Source of the DNA: Paludibacteraceae bacterium
GTDB lineage: Bacteria > Bacteroidota > Bacteroidia > Bacteroidales > Paludibacteraceae
Assembly (NCBI GenBank): GCA_017550335.1
Contig: JAFZPM010000047.1
Span: forward strand, 1 to 64,000
Direction: 5' to 3'
Length of the DNA: 64,000 nt
A program made the position numbers and the translations under genes. The notes beneath the pieces were generated by a model that saw nothing but the letters and a program-made list of their open reading frames with translations, made no database searches and was not told the origin of the DNA. This document shows, in pieces, positions 35,777 through 45,317 of the stretch (positions are counted from its first letter, which is position 1; every line of letters starts with the position of its first letter).

Positions 35777-37165
35777 ATGAAGAAGGGTGTTCTATTATTA
35801 TTTTTAGTGTTGGCTGGTCTTTTTGCCTCCTGCTTTAATGCTTTCGGGGTGAAAAAGTACCATGAAATCAAGATTTTTGACGAGATAGGCAGTACAAGTT
35901 GGATCTATCTGAAGAATGGTGTGGCGGAAGCTCGCTCGCTTCACGTGGATGGTATCTTCCTCCACCTGAACACCTATGGCGGTCTGGTGGAATATGCGGA
36001 TTCCATGCGCACATTGATCCTGAATTGTGAGATCCCTGTCTACGTTTTCATCGATAATAACGCGGCTTCCGCAGGCGCATTGATCTCCATCGCCTGTGAT
36101 AGTATCTATATGAGGTCCGGTGGCAATATTGGTGCGGCGACGGTGGTGAATGAGTCCGGAGAGAAAATGCCGGATAAGTACCAGTCGTATATGCGTTCCA
36201 CGATACGTTCCACGGCGGAGAGCCACGGAAAGGTAAAGAAAGTGGTGAATGGTGACACGGTGGAGGTCTGGTTCCGTGACCCTCGCATCGCTGAGGCTAT
36301 GGTGGACGAGAGGGTGGTGGTGCCAGGCATCGTGGATTCCACCCGTATCCTGACCTTCACAGCCAATGAGGCTCGACAGAATGGCTATTGCGAAGGTATT
36401 TATAACTCGATTCAGCATATCATCGATGGAGCTTTCCATGTGGATGACTATGAACTGACTTCCTACAAGGCGAGTGCCTTCGACAAACTGCTTGGATTCC
36501 TGATGAACCCTGTCTTTCAGGGTATTTTGATCATGATTATCATCGGTGGTATCTATTTTGAGATGCAGACCCCTGGTATCGGTTTCGCCCTCTTGGCCTC
36601 TATCGTGGCTGCCTTGCTTTACTTCGCTCCTCTCTACATGGATGGTCTGTTGGACGTTTGGGAGGCTATCCTCTTCCTGGTGGGCATTGTTCTGTTGCTG
36701 GCGGAAATATTTGTGATCCCTGGGTTTGGTGTGGCCGGTATCCTGGGTCTCGTGTTTATCATCGGTGGCCTCACGCTGAGTCTCTTGCCGAATGATGTGT
36801 TCGATTTCGGCGGGGTGACTGCCGGTGCTTGTACGATGGCTCTGGCCACGGTGCTTCTCTCCATGCTTGGCTCGTTCGCCTTGGTCGCTTACCTCACGTC
36901 GAAAATCGGTACGGATGGCATATTCAAGAACCTCGCGTTGACGAAGTCGCAGGACAAGGAGGATGGCTACGTGAGCAATGATGTCTCACTGAACGCATTG
37001 GCGGGAAAGATCGGTGTGTGCCATACGGATCTGCGTCCTGCGGGTAAGGTAACCGTGGACGGAGAGATCTTCGATGCGGTGGCGGAGAATGGTTTCATCG
37101 AGAAAAACGAGGAGGTTGTGGTCCGCAAGTATGAGATGGGACAATTGTATGTCTATAAGAAATAG
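35777..37165 (+). CDS. nfeD: NfeD-family membrane-bound serine protease
   Basis: A 462-residue protein. The N-terminal signal/anchor (MKKGVLLLFLVLAGLFASC) is followed by a ClpP-like protease domain (~25-215). It contains DNNAASAGALISIA, where the serine of the ASAGA motif is the likely nucleophile. Four to five TM helices span ~235-375, and a C-terminal OB-fold NfeD domain lies ~385-460. Members cooperate with flotillin/stomatin proteins in membrane quality control; a floA gene lies 21 kb away in this window. I chose the ATG at 35777, because the TTG at 35759 precedes the signal sequence awkwardly. The M16 peptidase starts 9 bases later. Confidence 0.87.
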   Translation: MKKGVLLLFLVLAGLFASCFNAFGVKKYHEIKIFDEIGSTSWIYLKNGVAEARSLHVDGIFLHLNTYGGLVEYADSMRTLILNCEIPVYVFIDNNAASAGALISIACDSIYMRSGGNIGAATVVNESGEKMPDKYQSYMRSTIRSTAESHGKVKKVVNGDTVEVWFRDPRIAEAMVDERVVVPGIVDSTRILTFTANEARQNGYCEGIYNSIQHIIDGAFHVDDYELTSYKASAFDKLLGFLMNPVFQGILIMIIIGGIYFEMQTPGIGFALLASIVAALLYFAPLYMDGLLDVWEAILFLVGIVLLLAEIFVIPGFGVAGILGLVFIIGGLTLSLLPNDVFDFGGVTAGACTMALATVLLSMLGSFALVAYLTSKIGTDGIFKNLALTKSQDKEDGYVSNDVSLNALAGKIGVCHTDLRPAGKVTVDGEIFDAVAENGFIEKNEEVVVRKYEMGQLYVYKK

Positions 37166-37174
37166 AAGGGTATC

Positions 37175-38410
37175 ATGTCGATTAATAAATTCGTGCTGGA
37201 TAATGGGCTGAGGGTGGTGCACCAGATGGACACTACTTCGCCGATGGTGGTTATCAATACGTTGTATGATGTCGGGTCTAAGGATGAACATCCTGACCAT
37301 ACGGGTTTCGCCCATCTCTTCGAGCATCTGATGTTCGGCGGTTCCGTGCATATCCCTTCGTACGACGACCCCGTGCAGCGGGCTTGTGGCGAGAACAATG
37401 CCTGGACCTGCAACGACTACACGAACTATTATCTGATGTTGCCCGACTGCAATGCGGAGCTGGGTTTCTGGTTGGAGTCTGACCGCATGCTGAGCCTCGA
37501 TTTCAGCCAAAAGAGCTTAGATGTCCAGCGGAATGTGGTCTGCGAGGAGTTCAAGCAACGTAACCTCAACCAACCTTACGGGGATCTGTCTCACTTGGTG
37601 CGGGGCATGGCCTTCAAGCAACATCCGTACGCTTGGCCGACGATCGGTAAGGAGTTGTCGCACATCGAGAATGCTACGTTGGACGAGGTCCGCTCGTTCT
37701 TCTTCTCTCATTATGCCCCGAATAACGCTATACTATCCGTCGTCGGCAATATCTCTTTCGAGGAGACGAAACGCTTGGTGGAGAAGTGGTACGGTGATAT
37801 CCCCCGCAGGGACGTGCTGGTACGCTCGATTCCGCCGGAGCCGAAGCAGACCGAGCCTAGACGCTTGGAGGTGGAGCGGAACGTGCCGGCGAGCATGCTC
37901 TATAAAGTCTTCCATGTCTGTGGACGGAGGGAAGCGGACTACTACACGACCGACGTGATTTCCGACGTGTTGTCCAATGGTAACTCCTCCCGTCTTTACC
38001 GTAAATATGTGAAGGAAAATCCTCTCTTCACCGAGTTGAACGCATATATTTCAGGTGATATCGAGACGGGACTTTTCTATATGGCGGGCCTGTTGGCCGA
38101 AAACACCACGTTCGAGCAGGCGGAGCAGGCTTTCGACGAGGAGCTGCGTCTGTTGCGCGACGAACTGGTTTCTGAACAGGAATTGGAGAAACTGAAGAAC
38201 AAATACGAGTCTTCCTACTTGATGGACAATATGACTTTGTTGAAGCGTGCGAATAACCTCGCCTATTATGAGCTGTTGGGCGATGCGAACCTACTGTATG
38301 AGGATGTGGCGAATTACAGGAAGGTCACTCCCGAAGATGTGCGCCGCTATGCGAGGGAGGTCTTCGTGCCGGAGAATTGTTCGACGCTGATATACAGGGC
38401 GAAAAATTAA
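37175..38410 (+). CDS. M16-family zinc metallopeptidase
   Basis: A 411-residue peptidase with the inverted zinc motif HLFEH at residues 47-51 (HTGFAHLFEHLMFGGS) and downstream glutamates expected for the third ligand. The length fits a two-domain half-insulinase, with a C-terminal M16 domain around 180-360. It has no signal peptide, so it is probably cytoplasmic. It follows nfeD after 9 bases, and may be co-transcribed. Natural substrates of this group are mostly unknown. Confidence 0.88.
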   Translation: MSINKFVLDNGLRVVHQMDTTSPMVVINTLYDVGSKDEHPDHTGFAHLFEHLMFGGSVHIPSYDDPVQRACGENNAWTCNDYTNYYLMLPDCNAELGFWLESDRMLSLDFSQKSLDVQRNVVCEEFKQRNLNQPYGDLSHLVRGMAFKQHPYAWPTIGKELSHIENATLDEVRSFFFSHYAPNNAILSVVGNISFEETKRLVEKWYGDIPRRDVLVRSIPPEPKQTEPRRLEVERNVPASMLYKVFHVCGRREADYYTTDVISDVLSNGNSSRLYRKYVKENPLFTELNAYISGDIETGLFYMAGLLAENTTFEQAEQAFDEELRLLRDELVSEQELEKLKNKYESSYLMDNMTLLKRANNLAYYELLGDANLLYEDVANYRKVTPEDVRRYAREVFVPENCSTLIYRAKN

Positions 38411-38440
38411 TTATGAATTAAGAGTTAAGAATTAAGAATT
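38402..38440 (+). repeat. AATTAAGAATTAAG-type repeats
   Basis: Short imperfect copies of ATTAAGAATT follow the M16 gene. A similar patch lies at 52429-52460. Such AT repeats are frequent in intergenic DNA of this phylum, with unknown role. Confidence 0.5.
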
Positions 38441-38500
38441 GTAAGGACGTGACAATGCCCTTGTCGTGTGTTTTGCCTGTTATGTGAATGAAGACGTTTC

Positions 38501-38529
38501 CCCCTTTAAATTTTAGGGGAGACTTTTTT
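38501..38529 (+). terminator. Possible terminator between convergent genes
   Basis: CCCCT (38501-38505) and AGGGG (38515-38519) flank an AT-rich loop, and a run of six T follows. It overlaps the stop codon of the convergent TPR gene. Confidence 0.45.
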
Positions 38530-40720
38530 ATGATTTGAAGTAGGCTTGGTCGATGACCAAAGGCAACAGGTTTTCATCCGCATGGTTCTTCATCAGCAAC
38601 TCTTTGTCCTCCTCTAGTATCTCGGCGAACCGTTTGCTGTCGCCTCCTAGTTTTTGGATGCTTTTCGAATAGCAGCGGACCGCCTCGTCGATTTTCCCTA
38701 AGCAGAACTCTATGTGTCCGAGGTTTATCCAATCGTGTTGGTCACGTTTCTCTTCCGCTGTCTTCGTCGCATATTTTTCCGCCTGTTCCAGTTTCCCGAT
38801 GGCGAAAGCGCACCATGCGATGGGTCTCCATACCTTCTCGTTGTCGTTGGAGAGGTATTCCACCTTGAAGAAGGCGTTGAGCGCCTCCTCGTATTTTTCC
38901 GTTTCGAGCAGGCAGTGCCCGATGTTCAGTTGGGTGTTCAGATCATCCGGGTCGAGACGCTCCGCTTCTCTGAAGTAGCGCAACGCTTGCTCCGTGTGGC
39001 GCATGTTGCGGTGGCAGGCGGCGATTCTCTTGATGGTCCATACGTTGCCTGTCTTGATGGTGTCGGCTTTCTCGTAGTAGGGCAACGCTTCCTCGTAATT
39101 TCCCTCTTTCTGGAGACAATACCCGCATTTTTGCAGCAGTTCGGCGTTGTTGGGTTGGCTGTCGAGTAGCAGGGCGAAGATGTTTTTCGCCTCCTCGTAG
39201 AATTCTTTTTTGAAATAGAGCTCGCCCATGGTGCGCAGTATGTTCTCCTTGCCGGACAATTCCTGAAGGTAAAAAGACTTGTGCAGAAGTAGCTTGAGTT
39301 TGAAAATATCGATGAAATCCTCCTTGTGCCGTCCTAATTTCAGGAAACGGTAAAGATTGTGCAGGTATTGCTTCCCGATGGTCCCAGGGGTGGTGTCCCC
39401 GTTAGGCAATGCTTGGCTTTCCTTGAGGTCTTTCAGTTGCTCCGCCTCCTCTTTGAAGGACTGGCTCATCGCCTTCTTTTGGTCGTCGGGCAAGTGGTTG
39501 AGTCCGATCACCATGGAATATTTGTCCGAGTCGCAGAAGATCGGGCTGCTCAGTGCGCTGTGGAAGAGCGATTCCGCCATGCCACCGACGAAGAAGTCCG
39601 GTATGTTTGAGTTGGTGTCGAAGGGTCTGAGCCAATTGGCGGTTTCGTCGAAGAAACTGAATGATTTCATCTCCTTGAAGGTGCCCAGGAACACGTCTGA
39701 GCCCTCCATTTGCATTTCGGAGAGTTCCTGTATCTTGTCGGTGATGCCCTTCTTGTCCATCATCTCTTGCCATTCGGGGTTGGCGTCCGCCGAGGGCTTC
39801 CCGGAGTTCATCAACTCGTCCAGCTTCAGTTTTTGCTTGATGAGCGGGGTGATTTTCTCCATCTCGGGGAGGATGACCTCTTTTATCTTCTTGGTGATTT
39901 TCTCCGTCTCTTTGCTACGGATGATTTGCAGGAAGATTTCCTGTATGTTTTCGCTCACGCCTTGTCCTTTCGCCCAAATGAGTGTGCGTTCGTGGAGGTT
40001 GGTGTAGAGAGGGAGCCTGCTGTTGTATAGGTAAGCGCAGATCACGAAGCCGATGATGGCTCTCTGCCTGACCTGCTCGGACGGGTTCAGTTCGTAGGCG
40101 TCTATGAGGATCAGGAACTTCCGCTCGTCGAAGATGCGGAGTAGGCTGATGGTCACGGCGGAGATGAGGAGGCATTGCTCACCCCAATAGATCTCCTCGT
40201 CGGTGCAGAGGTCGCTGACCTCGAGGGCTTCCCCTTCCGTCATCTTGTCGTTCAGCCAGATGAGGTCGAACAGGCGGTTGGCGTATGCTTCCCTTTGGCG
40301 GAGGGCTTCCCTGTTCTGCGCCAATGATTGGGACAGGAGTTTCATGTTCTCGGCGGAGAGACGCTTCCTCACCTCGTCAGCGTCGGGTAGGCTAGGCCTT
40401 CCCAACTCTTTTTTCTTGCCATAGAGGTGGTTGCTCGCGTTTTGGGTGAATATGCCCTCCCGCAGGCGGTCCGCCAACTCCAGGATGTCCGTCCGCAGTT
40501 GGTCGTATATCTTCTTTTGTTCCTTATCCTTTGTACCCGATAGGGCGTATTGAAGCATGTACTGGTAGGTTGTCTCCAGACGGCGGCACTCGTCCGTCAT
40601 ATCGCCCGACTGCCTGATTTCCAACAGGGTATGCAGGATGTCAAGCGCGGGCTTGATCCTCTTCTCCGTCACGTGGGCGCATAATTCTCTGTAGAGTGTC
40701 TCTATTTCCTTGTTGGTCAT
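38528..40720 (-). CDS. TPR-repeat protein, unknown
   Basis: A 730-residue cytoplasmic protein. Residues 1-150 and 150-480 are helical and unrecognised. Residues ~520-690 contain at least four tetratricopeptide repeats, for example around LNTQLNIGHCLLETEKYEEAL and the ILRTMGELYF stretch. A longer reading frame exists upstream, but it runs through the preceding gene. The ATG at 40720 overlaps that gene's stop by four bases (ATGA), which fixes the start and implies translational coupling. The partner is a membrane flippase-like protein. Function unknown. Confidence 0.75.
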   Translation of the reverse strand: MTNKEIETLYRELCAHVTEKRIKPALDILHTLLEIRQSGDMTDECRRLETTYQYMLQYALSGTKDKEQKKIYDQLRTDILELADRLREGIFTQNASNHLYGKKKELGRPSLPDADEVRKRLSAENMKLLSQSLAQNREALRQREAYANRLFDLIWLNDKMTEGEALEVSDLCTDEEIYWGEQCLLISAVTISLLRIFDERKFLILIDAYELNPSEQVRQRAIIGFVICAYLYNSRLPLYTNLHERTLIWAKGQGVSENIQEIFLQIIRSKETEKITKKIKEVILPEMEKITPLIKQKLKLDELMNSGKPSADANPEWQEMMDKKGITDKIQELSEMQMEGSDVFLGTFKEMKSFSFFDETANWLRPFDTNSNIPDFFVGGMAESLFHSALSSPIFCDSDKYSMVIGLNHLPDDQKKAMSQSFKEEAEQLKDLKESQALPNGDTTPGTIGKQYLHNLYRFLKLGRHKEDFIDIFKLKLLLHKSFYLQELSGKENILRTMGELYFKKEFYEEAKNIFALLLDSQPNNAELLQKCGYCLQKEGNYEEALPYYEKADTIKTGNVWTIKRIAACHRNMRHTEQALRYFREAERLDPDDLNTQLNIGHCLLETEKYEEALNAFFKVEYLSNDNEKVWRPIAWCAFAIGKLEQAEKYATKTAEEKRDQHDWINLGHIEFCLGKIDEAVRCYSKSIQKLGGDSKRFAEILEEDKELLMKNHADENLLPLVIDQAYFKS

Positions 40721-41706
40721 GCGTTCGTTTTTTTCTTGTTGAAGTAGAACATGAGGGCCATGGCGAGTATGCCCACTGAGATCAGCATGAGGGTTTGAGA
40801 CCCGTGAACCATGAGAGCGAAGGAACCTGCTTGGGCTTCGTATACGCCGTAGGTGCTGAGGGTCCCGATTACCAAGACGTGCCATGCGCCCAAACCTCCC
40901 TGTACAGGGGCGATGATGCCGAGGCTACCCATGACGAATGCGGTCAGTCCGCAGAGCATGCTCAGGTCCTCCGTGAAGTCGAAAGCGAAGAAGCAGAGGT
41001 AGAACATGAAGTAGTAGCAGACGAAGATGAGGATGGAGTAGAGGATGAAGAGTCCCTTGTGCTCCAGCTTCTGTACGGATTTCAGTCCGTTGACCACATT
41101 CGTGAGCATCTCCTTGATTTTCGCGTATATCTTCGTGTTCTTGATCGCCTTCCTGAATAGGAGAGGTAAGGCGATGAGTGAAACGATGATTATCCACGTG
41201 ATTGGGTTGGATAGGAGTCCGATAACCCCCTCGATAAGGTGGTATTCTTTCGCCAAATACATGATTTCGGAGTATTGTAGGGCGATGGTGAGGAGGATGA
41301 CGAGACCCTCCACGATGATGTCCACGCTTCTGTCCACGATGAGCGTGCCGAGCAGTTCGGTGAAGGGAACCCCCTCGTATTTCTTCACTAAGCCACACCG
41401 GGCGATCTCACCGGCTCTCGGTACGGCGTAGTTGATGCAATATCCGGCCATGACGGCTCCGTATACGTTCCAGAGATTCACCTTCTTCCCGAGCGGGTCG
41501 ATCAGCATTTTCCATCTTACCGCACGCAGGAAGTGGCTCAAAAGGGCGATGAAGAGAGGTATGATGATCCAGATGATTCTGACGCCGCGGAGGTTGTCCA
41601 TCAATGTGTCGATGTCCCAATCCTTATAGACGTACCAAAAAATAAGAATTCCCAAACCTAGGGAGAATATAACTTTAAGTGCTGTTTTTATGTTATCCTT
41701 CTTCAT
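40717..41706 (-). CDS. Lysylphosphatidylglycerol synthase-like TM protein (YbhN/UPF0104 type)
   Basis: A 329-residue integral membrane protein with about eight hydrophobic helices. It resembles the flippase-like half of MprF (LPG_synthase_TM family), with an N-terminal helix, then a conserved YCINYAVPRAGEIARCGLV stretch that is typical. It probably handles a lipid or lipid-linked substrate in the inner membrane; the substrate is unknown. The gene has a consensus -7 box only 18-25 bases before the start, and its stop overlaps the start of the TPR gene (ATGA). Confidence 0.82.
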   Translation of the reverse strand: MKKDNIKTALKVIFSLGLGILIFWYVYKDWDIDTLMDNLRGVRIIWIIIPLFIALLSHFLRAVRWKMLIDPLGKKVNLWNVYGAVMAGYCINYAVPRAGEIARCGLVKKYEGVPFTELLGTLIVDRSVDIIVEGLVILLTIALQYSEIMYLAKEYHLIEGVIGLLSNPITWIIIVSLIALPLLFRKAIKNTKIYAKIKEMLTNVVNGLKSVQKLEHKGLFILYSILIFVCYYFMFYLCFFAFDFTEDLSMLCGLTAFVMGSLGIIAPVQGGLGAWHVLVIGTLSTYGVYEAQAGSFALMVHGSQTLMLISVGILAMALMFYFNKKKTNA

Positions 41707-41723
41707 CGCTGCAATCGTTTACG

Positions 41724-41731
41724 CAAAATTA
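41724..41731 (-). promoter_or_regulatory. -7 box of the flippase-like/TPR operon
   Basis: The minus strand reads TAATTTTG, an exact TAnnTTTG match. No clear -33 is seen. Confidence 0.5.
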
Positions 41732-41749
41732 CTAATATTTATTTTTCTA

Positions 41750-41780
41750 TTGTGATTCCTAATGAAAAATTGTATTTTCG
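41750..41780 (+). promoter_or_regulatory. Promoter of rsmA
   Basis: TTG (41750-41752) and TATTTTCG (41773-41780) are separated by 20 bases. The -7 box has C in place of the last T. Confidence 0.45.
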
Positions 41781-41814
41781 CGCTACCGAATTTTAACGAA
41801 AAATAAGATGGATT

Positions 41815-42642
41815 ATGACAGTTACGCCCAAGAAGTCTCTCGGGCAACACTTTTTGAAGGATCAAAACATTGCTCGGGCAATTGCTGATAGTTTAGGTGT
41901 GAGTTCACCTACACAGGTCTTGGAAGTGGGACCTGGTATGGGAGTCCTCACCCAATATTTGCTTCAGAATGAGCAGATTGATCTGAAAGTGGTGGAACTG
42001 GACAAGGAATCTGTAGACTACCTGAACGTTAATTTCCCTGCGCTGAACGGCAGGATCCTAGCGGAGGATTTCCTGAAACTCGATCTGAACAAGGTCTATC
42101 CGACAGGCGATTTCTATGTGATTGGCAATTATCCATATAATATATCCAGCCAAATCTTCTTCAAGGTCTTGGAGTACCGCGACCGTATCCCTGTCTGCTC
42201 GGGCATGATACAGAAGGAGGTGGCTGAACGTATGGCCTCCAAACAGGGCTGCAAGGCCTATGGAATCCTGAGTGTGTTGCTTCAGGCGTTTTATGACATC
42301 GAGTATCTCTTCACCGTGCATGAACACGTGTTCGACCCTCCCCCGAAGGTCAAGTCCGCGGTTATCCGCATGAGGAGAAACGGTGTGCGTAACTTGGGAT
42401 GCGACGAGCCTCTGTTCGTCCGTGTCGTCAAGACCGCCTTCAACCAACGCAGGAAGATGTTGCGTAATTCTCTTCAACCGCTCTTGGGTAAGGATAACCC
42501 GGTGTTCTCCGATGCCGTCTTCACGAAACGACCGGAGCAGTTGTCCGTGCGGGAGTTCGTCGACCTGACGAACCTTGTCGAAAAATCATTGCCGGAGGAT
42601 CCGGTGGACCTAAAAAAACAAAAGGGAGATGGAGGAGAGTAA
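41815..42642 (+). CDS. rsmA: 16S rRNA dimethyladenosine transferase RsmA/KsgA
   Basis: A 275-residue SAM-dependent methyltransferase that dimethylates the two adjacent adenosines near the 3' end of 16S rRNA, a late step in 30S assembly. It starts with PKKSLGQHFLKDQNIA, the family hallmark. Motif I is VLEVGPGMGVLTQYL, and the catalytic motif IV reads NYPYNISSQ. It overlaps the corA start by 14 bases, so the two genes form an operon with obgE and DUF4491 close behind. Confidence 0.96.
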   Translation: MTVTPKKSLGQHFLKDQNIARAIADSLGVSSPTQVLEVGPGMGVLTQYLLQNEQIDLKVVELDKESVDYLNVNFPALNGRILAEDFLKLDLNKVYPTGDFYVIGNYPYNISSQIFFKVLEYRDRIPVCSGMIQKEVAERMASKQGCKAYGILSVLLQAFYDIEYLFTVHEHVFDPPPKVKSAVIRMRRNGVRNLGCDEPLFVRVVKTAFNQRRKMLRNSLQPLLGKDNPVFSDAVFTKRPEQLSVREFVDLTNLVEKSLPEDPVDLKKQKGDGGE

Positions 42643-43597
42643 AGGTATACAGCAAGTCAGACTGTTCTATTTCGATAACGGACGGTTGAAGATCGCTAGG
42701 GACATCGCAATCTTGAAGGAGGTCCCTCTTAATAATTTTGTGTGGATCGATTTGAACCATGTCGCCCCGGATACGGAGTCTCAGTTGGAGCAGTTCCTGA
42801 AGATCTATATCCAGGAAGAGGAGGAGATGGAGGAAATCGAGATGTCCTCCCGTTTCATCGAGACGGACGATACCTTGGTGGCCAACGCTAGCTTCTTGTT
42901 GGACACGTATGAGAAGGAGACGGTATCCTTCATTCTGAAGAATGGCCTCTTGATCTCTGTCCGTGAGAACGATTATCTGAAATCCTTCAACGATACGGTG
43001 AAGAAGCTTTTCGCTAACCCGAAGAGCTACCCGACGGGCTTCCATATCTTCGTCGCCTTGTTGGAGACCCGTGTCGAGTATGACGCCGACATGATCGAGG
43101 ACGCCACTTCGGCGATCACCCAGTTAAGCCAGACCTTGACGGTGGCCGAGGACGTCGACGAGGATGTCCTCTTGGAAATCAAGAACATGCAGGAGCGTGT
43201 CATGCACTTGCGTGAGAACGTCGTGGACAAGCACCGCGTCGTCTCCAGCATCCTGCGTAGTGACTTGGTGCCGGAGGATCTGAAGCCTCGACTGAACATG
43301 GTGATCAAGGATATCAACTCTCTGGTGGAGCACATCAAATTCGGCTTCGACCGTCTGGATTACCTCCAGGATACCTTCCTCGGTTTGGTTAACATCGAAC
43401 AGAATAAGATCATCAAGATATTCACCTTGGTGTCCGTGATATTCACGCCGCCGACACTGATCGCGAGCATCTATGGTATGAACTTCGAGTTCATGCCTGA
43501 GCTGCATTGGCGCTACGGTTACCTGATCGCCGTGATCAGCATGGTGGTGGTCAGCATCGGGGTTGTCGTGTGGTTTAAGAAAAAGAATTGGTTGTAA
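42629..43597 (+). CDS. corA: CorA-type magnesium/cobalt transporter
   Basis: A 322-residue inner membrane channel for Mg2+ or related divalent cations. The large cytoplasmic funnel domain (1-255) precedes two C-terminal helices (~258-283 and ~294-315). The selectivity motif YGMNFEF sits at the end of the first helix. The loop after GMN contains MPELHWR, acidic as expected. It starts inside the end of rsmA. Confidence 0.93.
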   Translation: MEESKGIQQVRLFYFDNGRLKIARDIAILKEVPLNNFVWIDLNHVAPDTESQLEQFLKIYIQEEEEMEEIEMSSRFIETDDTLVANASFLLDTYEKETVSFILKNGLLISVRENDYLKSFNDTVKKLFANPKSYPTGFHIFVALLETRVEYDADMIEDATSAITQLSQTLTVAEDVDEDVLLEIKNMQERVMHLRENVVDKHRVVSSILRSDLVPEDLKPRLNMVIKDINSLVEHIKFGFDRLDYLQDTFLGLVNIEQNKIIKIFTLVSVIFTPPTLIASIYGMNFEFMPELHWRYGYLIAVISMVVVSIGVVVWFKKKNWL

Positions 43598-43616
43598 ATA
43601 TTTAATTACCAGATAT

Positions 43617-44723
43617 ATGGCTGAAACGAACTTTGTCGATTACGTGAAGATTTATTGCCGGTCGGGCAAGGGTGGGGCAGGCTCCGCTCATCTGCGCCGT
43701 GAGAAGTATATCCCTAAGGGTGGACCTGACGGTGGTGACGGCGGTCGTGGCGGCCATATCATCCTGCGTGGTAACAAGGATTATTGGACGTTGATCCACC
43801 TGAAGTTCGAAAAGCACATCATGGCGGGCAATGGCGAGAATGGTAGCCAGAGCCGTAGCTTCGGTGCGGATGGCAAGGATAGGATCATCGAGGTGCCTTG
43901 CGGTACGGTGGTCTACGACGCTGACAGCGGTGAGTTCCTCTGCGATGTCACCGCGGACGGACAGGAGGTGATCCTGCTGAGGGGCGGTCGTGGCGGCTTG
44001 GGCAACTGGCACTTCAAATCGGCCACGAACCAGACGCCTCGTTTCGCGCAACCGGGCGAACCTGCTATCGAGAAGAATGTGATCCTTGAGCTGAAGGTGC
44101 TGGCGGATGTCGGTCTCGTGGGTTTCCCGAACGCCGGTAAGTCCACACTGCTTTCCGCCGTGACGGCCGCTAAGCCTAAGATCGCTAATTATCCTTTCAC
44201 GACGCTGGAGCCTAACCTGGGCATCGTGGCCTACCGCGATCAGAAGTCTTTCGCCATGGCGGATATCCCTGGTATCATCGAAGGAGCTTCGGAGGGCCGT
44301 GGCATCGGGTTGCGTTTCCTCCGCCACATCGAGCGGAACGCTATCCTCCTTTTCCTGATCCCTTGCGATACGGAGGACATCATAAAGGAGTACGAGATCT
44401 TGCTGAACGAATTGGAGCAGTATAACCCTGAATTGCTGAAGAAACAGCGTGTGCTGGGCATCTCCAAGTGCGATATGATCGATGAGGATATGATGAACGA
44501 TATGCGCAAGTTGTTGCCTACGGATGTGCCGTGCGTCTTCTTCTCCTCCATCACGGGCATGGGCCTGATGGAACTGAAGGATCTGCTTTGGGAGGAGCTG
44601 AGCAAGGATGTGGATCGCCACATGACCATGACGCACCGTCCGATGGAGGTGGATGACTATGAGGAGGATGAGGACGAGGAGCTGGGCGACGATATTGAAA
44701 TCGAGTGGGATGACGAAAAATAG
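43617..44723 (+). CDS. obgE: Obg-family GTPase
   Basis: A 368-residue essential GTPase that binds the 50S subunit late in assembly and responds to GTP/ppGpp levels. The glycine-rich Obg fold occupies residues 1-158 ([18 protein letters not shown], then GGDGGRGG repeats). The G domain follows with GFPNAGKST (G1), a [16 protein letters not shown] stretch (G3) and SKCD (G4). The C-terminus is short and acidic ([14 protein letters not shown]). An ORF from 43563 would overlap corA; the ATG at 43617 gives the conserved start. Confidence 0.96.
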   Translation: MAETNFVDYVKIYCRSGKGGAGSAHLRREKYIPKGGPDGGDGGRGGHIILRGNKDYWTLIHLKFEKHIMAGNGENGSQSRSFGADGKDRIIEVPCGTVVYDADSGEFLCDVTADGQEVILLRGGRGGLGNWHFKSATNQTPRFAQPGEPAIEKNVILELKVLADVGLVGFPNAGKSTLLSAVTAAKPKIANYPFTTLEPNLGIVAYRDQKSFAMADIPGIIEGASEGRGIGLRFLRHIERNAILLFLIPCDTEDIIKEYEILLNELEQYNPELLKKQRVLGISKCDMIDEDMMNDMRKLLPTDVPCVFFSSITGMGLMELKDLLWEELSKDVDRHMTMTHRPMEVDDYEEDEDEELGDDIEIEWDDEK

Positions 44724-44730
44724 GTGACGT

Positions 44731-45030
44731 ATGTTGGATTTCCTTGCTGAAAATAATTGCATGGGCCTATTGGTGGGCCTTCTTACTTTCCTGATTATCG
44801 GACTTTTCCACCCTTTGGTGATCAAAGGGGAGTACTACTTCGGGGTGAAGTGCTGGTGGGTGTTTCTCCTTGCCGGACTTGTTTGTGTGGTCTTGTCCGT
44901 GCTTGCGGAGAACCAGACGGTCTCATCGCTCTTGGGGGTGGTCGCCTTCTCCTGCTTCTGGAGCATCAAGGAGGTTTTCGACCAGCGGAAGAGGGTAGAG
45001 AAGGGTTGGTTCCCGAAACGGAAACGGTAG
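44731..45030 (+). CDS. DUF4491 family small membrane protein
   Basis: A 99-residue protein with three predicted helices (~10-32, 38-58 and 64-80) and a basic tail (FPKRKR). It matches the DUF4491 pattern found almost only in Bacteroidetes: FLTFLIIGLFHPLVIKGEY-like opening (here GLLTFLIIGLFHPLVIK) and SIKEVFDQRKRVEKGWFP ending. Function unknown. It follows obgE after 8 bases and ends the rsmA-corA-obgE operon. Confidence 0.82.
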   Translation: MLDFLAENNCMGLLVGLLTFLIIGLFHPLVIKGEYYFGVKCWWVFLLAGLVCVVLSVLAENQTVSSLLGVVAFSCFWSIKEVFDQRKRVEKGWFPKRKR

Positions 45031-45154
45031 GGGCGTAAGGTGCCTCCGCCCTGTTTTGTTAGTTCCTTGTTCCATATATAGCTTGCAGGTCTTCCCCTTT
45101 AAGCGGGAAGGACGTTTCTTGTGCGTGAAATGCTATGGCACGAATGCCTTTTTT

Positions 45155-45211
45155 GTGTTTTTGTCGAGTATAATCGATGGAAAGTGTGTGTTTTTGTCGA
45201 ATATAATCGAT
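45155..45211 (+). repeat. Two 24 bp direct repeats, 33 bp period
   Basis: GTGTTTTTGTCGAGTATAAT at 45155 recurs from 45188 with one change (A for G), each copy ending TCGAT. The copies start 33 bases apart, about three helical turns, in the gap upstream of the RAYT gene. Confidence 0.6.
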
Positions 45212-45223
45212 AAAATTTATACT

Positions 45224-45239
45224 ATGTTTCTAGAAACAT
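45224..45239. promoter_or_regulatory. 16 bp perfect palindrome upstream of RAYT
   Basis: ATGTTTCTAGAAACAT is its own reverse complement. It lies just upstream of the RAYT promoter and could be an operator. Confidence 0.45.
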
Positions 45240-45264
45240 CTGCATGCATATTCTGCCTCCATAT

Positions 45265-45295
45265 TTTGCAGACATCACAAAAACTTATATCTTTG
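45265..45295 (+). promoter_or_regulatory. Promoter of the RAYT gene
   Basis: TTTG (45265-45268) and TATCTTTG (45288-45295) are 19 bases apart, a near-ideal Bacteroidetes promoter. The start codon is at 45318. Confidence 0.65.
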
Positions 45296-45317
45296 AAAAT
45301 AAATTAATAATCTGATT

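Noticed and set aside
45056..45307. 83-codon frame with repeated VFLSSIID/VFLSNIID
   Set aside because: The protein repeat only reflects the 33 bp DNA direct repeat; the frame overlaps the RAYT promoter.
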